Made by a program: the position numbers and the translations under genes. From Paenibacillus sp. 37 (lineage in GTDB: Bacteria; Bacillota; Bacilli; Paenibacillales; Paenibacillaceae), in contig NZ_CP043761.1 of NCBI RefSeq assembly GCF_008386395.1, forward strand, positions 7,006,001 through 7,070,000: 64,000 nucleotides of DNA, in the 5' to 3' direction. Positions 16,380-26,166 of the stretch are shown in pieces. Below the pieces are notes generated by a model, which made no database searches, was not told where the DNA came from, and saw only the letters and a program-made list of their open reading frames with translations. The first letter of the stretch is position 1. Each line of letters opens with the position of its first letter.

Positions 16380-17657
16380 TTATTCCGGTTTATCCGTCAG
16401 CTTCACTGATACTTTCTCCGCTTTGCCATCCCGGTAGAAGGTCACTTCAATCGTATCCCCAATCTTCTTCTCATCGTACAGATATTTCCGCAGATCCAGC
16501 GTGGAGGTAATTTTTTGCCCGTCAAATTCCGTAATGACGTCATTCAGCTTCATACCTGCATCAGATGCCGGACCGGATGCTTCCAGCACAACCACACCGC
16601 TGTCCACGTGGGATGGCAGTTTCAGATCCTTGCGCTGCTCATCATCCAGTGGTGCATATGGGTTGCTCAGATCTACCGTATATACACCCAGGTATGGACG
16701 AGATACTTTGCCGTTCAAGAGCAGGGAATCTACCGTTTTCATCACTTCGTTCATCGGAATCGCGAAGCCGAGTCCTTCAACCCCCGTATCCGAGATCTTC
16801 ATGGTATTAATTCCTACGACTTTGCCGTTTAGATCAACCAAAGCACCGCCGCTATTGCCTTCGTTAATCGCCGCATCCGTCTGGATCACGTTTTGCTCCC
16901 AGTCGTACACGCCGTCCTGATTAATCGATACAGGCAGAATACGATCCGTGTAACTGACAATTCCGGATGTCAGCGTACCGCCCAGACCGAGCGGGTTCCC
17001 GATCGCCAGCACCGTTTGACCGCGCTGAAGTTTGCTGGAATCACCGATCTCCGCCACTGCACCCAGCCCTTTATCTTCTGCGGATAGTACAGCAATGTCA
17101 CTTACCCGGTCTTTACCAACCAGCTTCGCTTTGTGTGTCTCCCCATCTACGGTCACAATCTCCAGATCACTCGCACCCTCCACGACGTGGTGGTTGGTCA
17201 TGATGTAGGCCTTGCCATCTTCCTTCTTGAAAATGACCCCTGAGCCCAGCGCCGAATCTTCCATCGATAGACTGCTACCCGTTTTATGGTTCACAATGCT
17301 CACCACGGAAGGACGAACATGTGCTGCTGCCTGAATAATCCGGTCGTATGGATCAGCTGCCTGTGTTGCCTGTGCACTGCCTCCACCACCGTTGCCTGTA
17401 GCATTCGCCAGCGGTAACGATGTGGGCTGTGTGATGAAGCTAAACAGCATGACGGTCACGATGGAGCTGATCACCGAGCTAATCACAGCTACCTTCACTG
17501 TGGAACTGATTCCCGTACGCGATCTGCGCGGATTGCTCCAGCGGTCACGTCCACGTGCTCTGCCCCCAGGGCGGATGATCTGAAGTTTGCCTTTCTGTTC
17601 AGGTTCGGCGCGTCTTGATACTTTGGTTGAATAAAAATCGTCTCCAAACAATCCCAT
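16380..17657 (-). CDS. HtrA-like membrane-anchored serine protease
   Basis: About 425 residues from ATG 17657 (GGGGAGAGG site). A basic cytoplasmic head is followed by one membrane segment (about 50-75) and a Gly/Ser linker. The trypsin-like protease domain has its full triad: H157 in TNHHVV, D187 in VSDIAVL, S269 in GNSGGAL. One PDZ domain (about 325-415) closes the protein. It degrades misfolded proteins at the outer face of the membrane. It is the yycK/htrC orthologue by position, downstream of the wal operon, though separated from it by about 700 bases and one small opposite gene. Confidence 0.93.
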   Translation of the reverse strand: MGLFGDDFYSTKVSRRAEPEQKGKLQIIRPGGRARGRDRWSNPRRSRTGISSTVKVAVISSVISSIVTVMLFSFITQPTSLPLANATGNGGGGSAQATQAADPYDRIIQAAAHVRPSVVSIVNHKTGSSLSMEDSALGSGVIFKKEDGKAYIMTNHHVVEGASDLEIVTVDGETHKAKLVGKDRVSDIAVLSAEDKGLGAVAEIGDSSKLQRGQTVLAIGNPLGLGGTLTSGIVSYTDRILPVSINQDGVYDWEQNVIQTDAAINEGNSGGALVDLNGKVVGINTMKISDTGVEGLGFAIPMNEVMKTVDSLLLNGKVSRPYLGVYTVDLSNPYAPLDDEQRKDLKLPSHVDSGVVVLEASGPASDAGMKLNDVITEFDGQKITSTLDLRKYLYDEKKIGDTIEVTFYRDGKAEKVSVKLTDKPE

Positions 17658-18374
17658 CGTGATCCTCTCCCCTTCGTTGTCACGCATCAAGACCCTGACT
17701 GCCGCCTAAGTTGTCGCATGGATCAACGATGGAGTTCTCACATACACCACTCCGCCAACAGACGAACCTTCCGATCGCAGTTACTCACAAATTTTTTTGA
17801 TCCCCTCTTCCAAGGTAAAAATTTGTTCCTAAAGGCGAACACTTTGTTTCTTCAGGTTTCTTCTGTCGTCTTCGTTACGTGAAGACTCCAACGGTTTCCC
17901 ATGCTTTTTTGCAATTTTATAAAATGGTCTTGCATATCGCCGCATCCCGGCATCAAATCAAGATACAGCGTCTATGTACAACAGAACGGACACGCCATTC
18001 TGTCAGTGACTCTATCAATCATGCTCTCGCATTCTATGACATGCCATTTCACACGCAAAACAGCCAAAATCACAATGCTCCTCATATACTAAACACGTCA
18101 AATCACAAAAAGTTGCATATTTACGAAAATTAAAGCAAATTTCCGCTATAACGCGCTTAACAATAAAGGTCCATAGTATCTATCACCACAAAATCCGGTC
18201 CGCTAAGCGCCATTTTTGGTAAATTTAAAGAACTTTTTCACCCCTGCATCGTCACAGGTTCAGCATACACGTCTCATCACACAAATGTTAGCGGCAAAAA
18301 GAGGAATGTTTTCCATCAAGCCTGACTACAATAATAGTAAAAGACAATTCGAAGCTTCATAGAGGAGGATATAT
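17658..18374. other. Long intergenic region upstream of htrA
   Basis: A 717-base stretch between htrA (leftward) and a small rightward gene. Both promoters should lie here. A TACAAT at about 18329 could serve the small gene. Frames seen inside lack ribosome binding sites. I see no repeat or RNA signature. Confidence 0.4.
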
Positions 18375-18587
18375 ATGGATCGCACGCGTACACTCACAGC
18401 CATGGACGAAGTTCATATGGCGGCCAAGCTGGCCGATCTCAAGGAAGAACACTATCGCAATACCCTTGCACTCAGTACCATCATTGAACTGCTTATTGAT
18501 AAAGGCATCCTGACCCGCGAGGAAGTTGAGCGCAAAGCCGCCGAACTGGACAGCTTTATGGCTCACCCACCCTATCCCATGGCGTAG
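18375..18587 (+). CDS. Small conserved-looking protein of unknown function
   Basis: Seventy residues behind a very strong AGAGGAGG site, 6 bases before ATG 18375, which is why it is taken as real. The sequence is mostly helical: AKLADLKEEHYRNTLALSTI, then a helix with LTREEVERKAAELD, then a Pro-rich end (HPPYPMA). I do not recognise a family. The last 32 bases overlap walJ on the opposite strand, tail to tail. It is the only rightward gene in the wal-htrA region. Confidence 0.7.
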   Translation: MDRTRTLTAMDEVHMAAKLADLKEEHYRNTLALSTIIELLIDKGILTREEVERKAAELDSFMAHPPYPMA

Positions 18588-19362
18588 GACGGTCGTAATA
18601 CGTATCACAGAGTTTGAACTCATGATCCCGGTAAAAACATCCACGGCTCTCCATCGCGTCGCGCACCGACATTTTCGCCAAGTCCATCATATTATGATCT
18701 CGGCTAAGATGTGCCAGATACGTGCGCTTGATGCGTCCGTTCATCAGTTCACTAAGCGCTGCTCCTGCTGCTTCGTTCGACAAATGCCCAATATCGCTCA
18801 AAATCCGGCGCTTGGTGTTCCACGGATAACGCCCCATACGCAGCAATTCGACATCATGATTCGCTTCCAGCACCAGTACGTCAGAATCAGAGATGGCATC
18901 GCGAACCTTGTCGCTCATGTACCCAAGATCTGTTGCAACAGACAGCTTCTCACTGCCGTCATCGAACGTATAACCGACTGGCTCAGCTGCATCATGCGAG
19001 ATGCCGAAGGATTCCACGCGCAGTGACCCAAAATCATGCTTTTCACCCGTCTCAAATACCCTCCGGTTTTCCTCTGGAATCGCCCCAACCGACTTCTCCA
19101 GTGCCGCCCACGTATTCAGATTCGCGTAGATTGGTAAATTATATTTCCGAGACATCGCGCCTAGTCCTTTAATGTGATCGGAATGTTCATGTGTAACCAG
19201 AATCCCGTCCAGTTCTGCCCCAGAAATCTCCCTTTCCTGAAACAGTGCATCCAATCGCTTCGCACTAAGACCCGCATCAATCATGAGAGAGGTACCCCCA
19301 TGCTGTATGACTGTGGCATTACCTGTCGAACCGCTGGATAACACGGTAAAATATATCCCCAT
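18556..19362 (-). CDS. walJ: Metallo-beta-lactamase-fold nuclease WalJ/YycJ
   Basis: A 268-residue MBL-fold protein. The metal-binding motif THEHSDHIKG is intact, together with EANHD and the late His in YLAHLSRDH. This is the YycJ/WalJ protein found at the end of wal operons; it is a 5'-3' nuclease linked to mismatch repair and cell-wall control in Bacillales. A GGGGAG site lies in the tail of walI; the gap between the genes is 6 bases, so they are co-translated. Length matches Bacillus YycJ (264 residues). Confidence 0.95.
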   Translation of the reverse strand: MGIYFTVLSSGSTGNATVIQHGGTSLMIDAGLSAKRLDALFQEREISGAELDGILVTHEHSDHIKGLGAMSRKYNLPIYANLNTWAALEKSVGAIPEENRRVFETGEKHDFGSLRVESFGISHDAAEPVGYTFDDGSEKLSVATDLGYMSDKVRDAISDSDVLVLEANHDVELLRMGRYPWNTKRRILSDIGHLSNEAAGAALSELMNGRIKRTYLAHLSRDHNMMDLAKMSVRDAMESRGCFYRDHEFKLCDTYYDRPTPWDRVGEP

Positions 19363-19368
19363 AACGCA

Positions 19369-20112
19369 TTACTCCCCTGGTTTGTCTGTCTTGGGACTGA
19401 ATACATCCCCACTGATGCCCTGCACGTACAACACTTCGCCACTTTCCAGCACGAACCGCCATGCCGGCATCGCTACCTGTATATCTGAATTGAACAACTG
19501 GCCGTAATAGCCCAGCTGAATATCTTTGACAATTGCATCATTTGGCAAAAAGTTCTCGATCAGCGTTCCCAGCGCCTTCGACGCCGGAAGCACCTGCTGA
19601 TCGCTCTCCTCTGCGGTTGTAATCCGCACTGGAGTTTGACGGTAACCCGTTATTTTCTGGTCGCTGTAGAATAGCTCCAGACTCACATTGAAGAGCGGCC
19701 ATTTGCCATCCACCAGTGGGTGAAGCACAAAAGCCCCATCCTCGGCCATCAGCTGATCCAGCCGGTATGTCCCGATCTGTGGAATCTCACGCTCTAATGC
19801 ATCTTCCAGCTCACTCTGCGAGAAGATCAGCTTGCTATCTACAGGCTGTTCCAGTTCCATATCCACGCCAGCCTTGTCCTCTTCAATGAACTCATAGGAC
19901 AACTTCGGCAGCTTCGGCGTTTCATTTGGAATCGGAGCCAGCACCTGAATGCCTTTCTCTTCCATCGCCTGTTGTGTATTATCTGCCAGTGAGGTGAAGT
20001 CCAGATTGGCTCCGGCCGTCTCTCGTGCATCCATCCATATCTGGTATCCCAGCACCAGATTGAGTAGCAGAAAGGCATAGATCAACACATTTTTGGCCCG
20101 TCCCCAATCCAT
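19369..20112 (-). CDS. walI: WalI (YycI), membrane regulator of WalK
   Basis: About 247 residues. The start at ATG 20112 gives the usual MDWGRAKNV opening followed by one membrane segment (LIYAFLLLNLVLGYQIWM). The rest is an extracytoplasmic YycI domain. With WalH it forms a membrane complex that controls WalK activity in Bacillus subtilis. A GGGGGTG site precedes it. In most wal operons it follows walH directly. Here 273 bases separate them, filled by the structured repeat at 20216-20352. Confidence 0.94.
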   Translation of the reverse strand: MDWGRAKNVLIYAFLLLNLVLGYQIWMDARETAGANLDFTSLADNTQQAMEEKGIQVLAPIPNETPKLPKLSYEFIEEDKAGVDMELEQPVDSKLIFSQSELEDALEREIPQIGTYRLDQLMAEDGAFVLHPLVDGKWPLFNVSLELFYSDQKITGYRQTPVRITTAEESDQQVLPASKALGTLIENFLPNDAIVKDIQLGYYGQLFNSDIQVAMPAWRFVLESGEVLYVQGISGDVFSPKTDKPGE

Positions 20113-20215
20113 AACATTCACCCCCTAAACTAGCTGCTTGCAATACTTTCTCAAGTTGCCTACACCTTCCACCGGAACTGGCCGTTTATAGCCTTTGAAC
20201 TTAAAGCTATACGAT

Positions 20216-20352
20216 AACGGAGAGGGCAGAAATAACCTGAAGAAGCGGAGCGTTCGCCTTTACCACCAGATTTCTCCCGTGTTAAAAGGGAATTCAAGAA
20301 ATCTGGGGGTAACAGCGATCGAAAGGTTATTCTGCACGCGTAGTGATAAAGT
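20216..20352. repeat. Structured interspersed repeat, copy A (between walH and walI)
   Basis: About 137 bases that match 37309-37486 over long blocks: AACGGAGAGG, AACCTGAAGAAGCG, TTCGCCTTTAYCACC, AACAGCGATCG and AAGGTTATTCTG. The ends pair (GCAGAAATAACCT with AGGTTATTCTGC), and an inner stem pairs CCAGATTTCT with AGAAATCTGG. Both stems are kept in copy B through compensatory changes. No open frame. It lies in the intergenic gap of a normally compact essential operon. Confidence 0.8.
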
Positions 20353-20385
20353 ACAGCTACTCTTTGGTTTAAAGACTATAACCTA

Positions 20386-21666
20386 TCAAGATACGGTAGT
20401 CTCTTCACCGTTTCCAAAACGGATCACCCATACCGGGATCAGCTTTAATCCGTCCTCAATCGAAGAAGGACGATAAGCCGGGTATACGTCCACAACCTGA
20501 CGATTCTCACCTGCTACCTTTTTAATAAGAGCCTTCAGCTTGTCTCCGCCAGGCAACTTGACCGATTTCTTCGTCTCTGCACCTTCGTTCAGGTATTCCA
20601 GCGATCGTTCATAGCTGGATACCGTCTCCTGCTGCATCTCCATGCTGATCGTTCCAAAGCGGAACTGCATGGAATCCATAATCGGATAACTGCCGTAATA
20701 CTGCTGGAATTCAAGCCGTGTCTTGCTTTCCACGGTCCCCAGCATCATCCGCGAACGGCCTTTCCAGCCCCCGTGCTGATTCACAAAATCAACCGCAGAC
20801 AACGCATCCTTCGCAGGATCAATCTGTCCTGCTGGCGGTGCTGCCGGATCAGTATAACTGATCCAGCGCTGTTCCTGTTTTACCTGCAGACTACGTTTAC
20901 TGTCCGTGTAGATCTCCGATCCATCTTTTTCCCGGATATTCCGGGTCATACTTGGATCGAAGAACAGACTGCGCTGCATCTGCTCAACCGTGAACTGGCC
21001 TGTTGGCACATCCGCCTCAATCGTCTCCAACGCTTCCGCCGGGATATAATACCCGCCCTCCATCAACGTGTATGGCGTCCAGTTCGTACCGAAGTCAACA
21101 TGCTGCTGTACGTCTTGTACTGTCAGGTCCGCCTGCGTTGCTTCGTATACCACGTCTCCCTTGGCGCTGAAGAACAGCGCATGGGCCTTCGTTTCATTTT
21201 TGGACGTATAGATGGAGATCCGGTTAATCGTCTCCCCTTGGAATAAGGAATCCGTCCCGAGCCTCATCACCCGCTGTAATAATGCTACGGGAATACCTTC
21301 TTTGAATGATAGTTCAAACCCAGGGTTCTCCTTGCGAATCTGATCCCAGTTCACCGATTGCACACTCCGGCGCTGAAAATCATCGAACGCCCGCCCCTGT
21401 AGCCGTGAATAGATCAACTGATAGAACGTATTGCCAGGGTAAAACACCGTATGTTTATCCTGGCCCAGATGAATAATCATCTGATCAGGGAAAATCAATT
21501 CTTCAATATTGCGTTCCTGACCCATATTCTCCGTCTTCACATAGTTCGTCTCTGACGTCACGATGGAATCCCCGCCTCCGGGCAAACGGTAGATCAGAAA
21601 ATAACTCTGAACCAGACTGGCTACAACAAGGGCAGCAAGCACCAAGGATTTAATCCGTTCCTTCAC
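20386..21666 (-). CDS. walH: WalH (YycH), membrane regulator of WalK
   Basis: About 426 residues from GTG 21666, chosen because GGGGGTGAG sits 4-8 bases upstream and the protein then starts VKERIKSLVLAALVVASLV. One N-terminal membrane segment anchors a large outer domain of the YycH type (three-domain fold). It works with WalI to restrain or tune the WalK kinase. Its start overlaps the end of walK by 17 bases. The 3' end is followed by the structured repeat, not directly by walI. Confidence 0.94.
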   Translation of the reverse strand: MKERIKSLVLAALVVASLVQSYFLIYRLPGGGDSIVTSETNYVKTENMGQERNIEELIFPDQMIIHLGQDKHTVFYPGNTFYQLIYSRLQGRAFDDFQRRSVQSVNWDQIRKENPGFELSFKEGIPVALLQRVMRLGTDSLFQGETINRISIYTSKNETKAHALFFSAKGDVVYEATQADLTVQDVQQHVDFGTNWTPYTLMEGGYYIPAEALETIEADVPTGQFTVEQMQRSLFFDPSMTRNIREKDGSEIYTDSKRSLQVKQEQRWISYTDPAAPPAGQIDPAKDALSAVDFVNQHGGWKGRSRMMLGTVESKTRLEFQQYYGSYPIMDSMQFRFGTISMEMQQETVSSYERSLEYLNEGAETKKSVKLPGGDKLKALIKKVAGENRQVVDVYPAYRPSSIEDGLKLIPVWVIRFGNGEETTVS

Positions 21667-23500
21667 GGTGCTCACCCCCTTTCTCACGCATCGGCAGAGT
21701 GAACGTTACTGTCGTTCCCACGTCTACTTCAGATTCCAGAGAAATGCTGCCATCATGTGCCTTCACAATTTCCCGGGCAATGGACAGTCCTAGCCCTGTG
21801 CCTCCCATACTGCGGGAACGAGCCTTGTCCACCCGATAAAACCGCTCAAAAATGCGATCCAGATCACGCTGTGGGATACCCATTCCGGTATCCGATACCG
21901 AGATGGCAAGTGTGTATTCATCACTTCGTCTAGCCGCAATCGTAATGGTGCCGCCTTCCAATGTATATTTCAGCGCGTTGGACACGACATTATCGAGCAC
22001 CTGATCAATCTGGTCACGATCCAGTGGAACAGCCGGAATATCATTCTCCACAGATAGTACAGGCTGAATATCCTTCTGATGCATCTGGAATGAGAATCGA
22101 TCCGCCACTTCCTCCAGCATTTCCAGAATGTCAGTTGGTTGTTTCCGCAGCAAAGCCTCTTTGGAATCCAGCCGCGATAAATGTAGCAGATCCGTAACCA
22201 GTCGTATCATTCGCTCCGTCTCGTTCTGAATAACACCAACAAAACGACCGGCAAGCTGCGGGTCTTCCAGTGCACCATCATCCAGCGCTTCCGCGTAACT
22301 CTTGATCGTAGTCAGTGGGGTACGCAGTTCATGGGATACATTAGCCACGAATTCACGTCGGGATGCCTCAAGCTCTTCCTGCTCGGTAACATCCTGAAGT
22401 ACGGCAATCGTTCCCGTGATCCCCCGTTCACGCCGATGAACTGGTGTGAACGTCATCCGAATAACCACGGGCTCTTCTTGTCCAGCGGGTGCAATCTGCA
22501 GCAAAGTTGAACCTGTGAAACCACTCGCGAGGGCTTCCGCATCCTCCGGATCAATGCCGAGTAATATGGCGAAGTGTCTTCCTTCAATATCCGCAGGATG
22601 CATACCCAGAATGCTGCTGGCACGACGGTTTACGAGAATGACTTTACCGTACTCATCCGTAGCCACCACACCATCACTCATATTGGTCAGAATGGAAGTC
22701 AACTTCTCCTTCTCCTCTTCATTCAGTGAAAGTGCATCCCGAAGCCTGCTGGTCATATAGTTAAAAGCCCGACTGAGTTGACCGATCTCATCCGTGCCAA
22801 ATACAGGTGTCTGCTGATCAAAGTTACCTTCTGCGACCGCTGTCGCTCTCCGAGTCACTTCTTTAATCGGCTGCGTGATCGTATGAGATAGGATCACGCC
22901 AAGCACCGCTGTTAACACCAAGGCAATCAGAATGCCGGAGATGAATATTTTGTTGATTCCCTCCATCGTGGAATACAGCTCGTTCATGGATGCCGCGATG
23001 TAGACCGCGCCAATGATCTTGCCGCCGGACAGCACCGGCTTGGCGACGACTTTTTTGCGAACATTATCCTCGTCCACGATATATTCCTCATTGTCCCGAA
23101 TTCCTTGCAGTGCACGGCTGACAACGGTCTGGGTGTTTTTGCGCCCCACATAGTCTGAATGTGAACTTAGCGAGGTCGTCAGTACCTTTCCGCTGGCATC
23201 CAGCACCTGAATCTCGGCACCGTTAATGTTGAACAGGTTGTTCACCAGCACACGCAGATTTTCCGTTTTGTCCTCGCCAGCCTCTGCTTCTCCGCCCGCC
23301 ATCGTTTCCCCCACGAGAACCGACAGCATTTCCGCACGCGCCTGCAGATCTTCCGTAAAGTTGCTCGTCAGTGAGTTCTTCATTGCGCTCACAAAATAAA
23401 CGCCGATTAATTGCATCGCAATCAGAATCAGCAGTACATAGATAATGATCAATTTCGCCTGAATCGTTCGGAAGAACGAGAATCGCGCGAATCGGCCCAT
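21650..23500 (-). CDS. walK: WalK (VicK/YycG) essential sensor histidine kinase
   Basis: A 616-residue kinase. It has TM1 (about 12-35), an extracytoplasmic PAS-like domain, TM2 (about 183-205), HAMP, a cytoplasmic PAS domain (DGVVATDEYGKVILVNRRAS split at the PAS core), HisKA with H390 in VSHELRTPLTTIKSY, and HATPase with GTGLGLSIAREIV. This is the standard WalK layout. It phosphorylates WalR to set cell-wall hydrolase expression with growth. Its ATG overlaps the walR stop codon by one base (TAATG), so translation is coupled. Confidence 0.97.
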   Translation of the reverse strand: MGRFARFSFFRTIQAKLIIIYVLLILIAMQLIGVYFVSAMKNSLTSNFTEDLQARAEMLSVLVGETMAGGEAEAGEDKTENLRVLVNNLFNINGAEIQVLDASGKVLTTSLSSHSDYVGRKNTQTVVSRALQGIRDNEEYIVDEDNVRKKVVAKPVLSGGKIIGAVYIAASMNELYSTMEGINKIFISGILIALVLTAVLGVILSHTITQPIKEVTRRATAVAEGNFDQQTPVFGTDEIGQLSRAFNYMTSRLRDALSLNEEEKEKLTSILTNMSDGVVATDEYGKVILVNRRASSILGMHPADIEGRHFAILLGIDPEDAEALASGFTGSTLLQIAPAGQEEPVVIRMTFTPVHRRERGITGTIAVLQDVTEQEELEASRREFVANVSHELRTPLTTIKSYAEALDDGALEDPQLAGRFVGVIQNETERMIRLVTDLLHLSRLDSKEALLRKQPTDILEMLEEVADRFSFQMHQKDIQPVLSVENDIPAVPLDRDQIDQVLDNVVSNALKYTLEGGTITIAARRSDEYTLAISVSDTGMGIPQRDLDRIFERFYRVDKARSRSMGGTGLGLSIAREIVKAHDGSISLESEVDVGTTVTFTLPMREKGGEHREGTD

Positions 23501-24222
23501 TATATCCCCACGCTTTTGGCACTGCGCACGAGATAACCGAGCCCGCGGCGTGTCAGAATCGTTTCCGGTTTGCTCGGATTCTCCTCAATCTTCTCACGCA
23601 GACGACGGATCGTGACATCCACAGTACGTACATCGCCGAAATATTCATATCCCCATACCGCTTGCAGCAGATGTTCCCGTGTCATAACCTTGCCGGAGTG
23701 CTTCGCCATATAATAGAGAAGTTCGTACTCACGATGGGTCAGATCAAGCGGTTCCCCGCCTTTGTAAGCCGTGTACATGTCCATATCAAACGCCAGATCG
23801 AATAGCCGCATGACCTGCTTTTCCTCATCTTCCGGCGCTTCTGCCGTAATCGCGAGCTTTTGCCGTCTGCGCATCTGTGCCTTCACCCGTGCAAGCAACT
23901 CACGCGTACTGAACGGCTTCGTCACGTAATCATCCGCACCCAATTCCAACCCGAGTACCTTGTCGATCTCGCCATCCTTGGCGGTAAGCATGATGATCGG
24001 CATCTCCAGATGAGCGCGCACCTCACGACATACATCCATACCATCCTTGCCCGGGAGCATCAGATCCAGCAGCATCAGATCCGGTTTCTCGGATAACGCC
24101 AGTTCAACCGCACGAATGCCATCAAATGCACAGATGACCTCGTACCCCTCTTTTTCCAAATTAAACTTCAGAATGTCTGCGATGGGCTGTTCATCGTCCA
24201 CCACCAAAATCTTCCCCTGCAT
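23500..24222 (-). CDS. walR: WalR (VicR/YycF) essential response regulator
   Basis: A 240-residue OmpR-family regulator. Receiver residues D9, D10 and D53 ([11 protein letters not shown]) and the Lys in YVTKPFS are present. The winged-helix domain includes [13 protein letters not shown] and the closing [10 protein letters not shown] linker loop of acidic residues (EDEEK) is typical. It binds paired TGTWAH boxes and controls autolysin genes. The start ATG 24222 has an AGGGGTGA site. It is the first gene of the wal operon here. Confidence 0.97.
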   Translation of the reverse strand: MQGKILVVDDEQPIADILKFNLEKEGYEVICAFDGIRAVELALSEKPDLMLLDLMLPGKDGMDVCREVRAHLEMPIIMLTAKDGEIDKVLGLELGADDYVTKPFSTRELLARVKAQMRRRQKLAITAEAPEDEEKQVMRLFDLAFDMDMYTAYKGGEPLDLTHREYELLYYMAKHSGKVMTREHLLQAVWGYEYFGDVRTVDVTIRRLREKIEENPSKPETILTRRGLGYLVRSAKSVGI

Positions 24223-24420
24223 CGGCTAAGTTCACCCCTATATCCTGCTTAATCCGCGTTAGCGTTTATATCTCTCTTCTATGTTTAGCTTGTACCAAGC
24301 CTGCTTGATTTGTTTCTCTAGTTTGTTGTATATACTCTCTAGTTTAACATACCTGAAGCACCGTCACATCCCGATCAGGGGCTTGGAAGGTCTTTCATCT
24401 GAAAATTTTTTACAGCAGCA

Positions 24421-24451
24421 AAAAACAAGGCCAGCATTATAGCCAACCTTG
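24421..24451 (-). terminator. Terminator after the M23 peptidase gene
   Basis: Stem CAAGGTTGGC / GCTGGCCTTG (read on the minus strand) with a TATAAT loop, then six T residues. It separates the peptidase from walR, so walR needs its own promoter within 24223-24420. Confidence 0.85.
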
Positions 24452-24468
24452 CCTCCTTAAGCTCTATA

Positions 24469-26001
24469 TTAGTTCAGATACGTTAACGGATTTTCTACCG
24501 TTCCATTCTTAATAATCTCAAAATGCAGATGTGTTCCAGTCGAACGACCCGTGTTGCCCATAACGCCGATACTCTCGCCTTTTTCAACCACTTGTCCAAC
24601 CTTAACGCCAATGCTGTTCAGATGTCCATACAATGTTTCGTATCCGTTACGGTGGTTAATAATGATGACATTACCATAACCACTTTTCTGTCCTGCAAAA
24701 GTAATTACACCCTCATCAGACGCTTTCACATCGCGGTTACCTACCAGATCGACACCTTTGTGCTGGCGACCCCAACGTTGGCCAAAGCTGCTGCTCATCG
24801 TTGCATTGGATACCGGCCAAGCAAATTCACCTGTGCCCTCACCAACAACTTTTGTTCCGCTAAGGACCACTTCAGTTACAGCTGCTTTAATCACTTCCTG
24901 ACCAAGCCACTCTTCCTGAACAACTTCACCATTTTCTTTGGTTATACGGTACTGCATGCTTTTCAATCCACTTTGTCCAGGGCGCACAACTTTTGTGATA
25001 CCCGCTTTCAACTCAGCACTTTTGCGTACTTCCACTTGCGGTTTAATCTCAATCTGTTCAACAACCTGCTCAACTGATTTAACGGTTACCGCTGGTTTCG
25101 GAACGGTCAAGGTCAGTTCGTCACCGATTTGAAGCGATGTTTCCTTGATGCCCGGGTTATGCTGGCGAATCTCGCTTTGTGTAATTTCATACTTGGCAGC
25201 AATCGAAGAGATTGTATCTCCTTCATGAACCACATAAGTTACAGGCGCGTCTTTACCAACGGTTAATGCTTTAACCGCCTCGGACGCATCCCATATTTTG
25301 TTTGGATCAGCCTTCACCACATCCGTCGCTACATCTTCCTTGATGCCTACCGACTTCAGGGTTGTACTTGGTCCCTCGTTTTTCTTCGAGGAATTAGCCG
25401 ATACCGACTTCGTCTTAAGCGAACTTCGCACAGTCGATGCCGATATGTATTTGCTCTGCACTTGTTCCAGGATTGCATCCGCTGTTGCCTGATCTTTCAC
25501 AATACCAATGACTTCACCGTCTACCTTGAGCTCCACACCTTTGGCGTAGGCTGTCAGCATGTCACCCAGTTTGTCCAGCGTCTCGTCACTGTTCACTTCG
25601 GGTTTGTACGCTCTTGCCGTTTCGGTTGTGATGCCATCCGTGTTCAGCACCATTTCTGCATCTGGATATTTATTTTGATATTCCTCAGTTTTGTTTGTAA
25701 ATAGTTGTTGTAATTGTGCTTCATCTGCAATGGTACCAATCTCGCTACCTTTAACCATTACTTTATAATACGGCACGGTGTTTGCAGTAACATATTGTTT
25801 GCCTGCGAACCCGAGCGATGCTGCGATGAATACACCACATGCTGCTGTAATGATCCATTTGCGCGAGGCCAGAACGCGCTTCTTATTCACACTGAAAGTG
25901 GACATGCTCATGTTGTTTTTGTCTTCGGCCGTCCGGTGTTCCCCGGATTGTTCGTGTACCCGGTCTTTGCCCGGTTGGCGTATGCCTCTGAAACCTTTCA
26001 T
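24469..26001 (-). CDS. M23 endopeptidase with LysM and G5 domains
   Basis: A 510-residue envelope enzyme. After a basic head, one membrane/signal segment (WIITAACGVFIAASLGFAG), and a long domain with two repeated LKVDGEVIGIVKD-like units, come a LysM domain (YVVHEGDTISSIAAKYEI), a G5-like domain (VEQVVEQIEIKPQ to KAAVTEVVLSGTK), and a C-terminal M23 domain. Its zinc motifs HKGVDL and HLHFEI and the YGHL loop are intact, so it should cut peptidoglycan cross-links. GGAGAG precedes ATG. It resembles Bacillus YycO-neighbour or SpoIIQ-like cell-wall enzymes only in the M23 part. A WalR-box-like site 166 bases upstream suggests WalR control. Confidence 0.9.
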   Translation of the reverse strand: MKGFRGIRQPGKDRVHEQSGEHRTAEDKNNMSMSTFSVNKKRVLASRKWIITAACGVFIAASLGFAGKQYVTANTVPYYKVMVKGSEIGTIADEAQLQQLFTNKTEEYQNKYPDAEMVLNTDGITTETARAYKPEVNSDETLDKLGDMLTAYAKGVELKVDGEVIGIVKDQATADAILEQVQSKYISASTVRSSLKTKSVSANSSKKNEGPSTTLKSVGIKEDVATDVVKADPNKIWDASEAVKALTVGKDAPVTYVVHEGDTISSIAAKYEITQSEIRQHNPGIKETSLQIGDELTLTVPKPAVTVKSVEQVVEQIEIKPQVEVRKSAELKAGITKVVRPGQSGLKSMQYRITKENGEVVQEEWLGQEVIKAAVTEVVLSGTKVVGEGTGEFAWPVSNATMSSSFGQRWGRQHKGVDLVGNRDVKASDEGVITFAGQKSGYGNVIIINHRNGYETLYGHLNSIGVKVGQVVEKGESIGVMGNTGRSTGTHLHFEIIKNGTVENPLTYLN

Positions 26002-26166
26002 GATTCTCTCCTTTTCAGCACTTCTCAGTTCGCATTTCTGTCAAGACATCACCCATCGTGTCTGTCCCATGCTCGTTGATAATTGTATTGGGTGTCCGCA
26101 AAATCAGGACTTTAACTGCGCTCGTAAAAGTGTCAAAATTTTAACCTTTTATCACACCCGTATACT

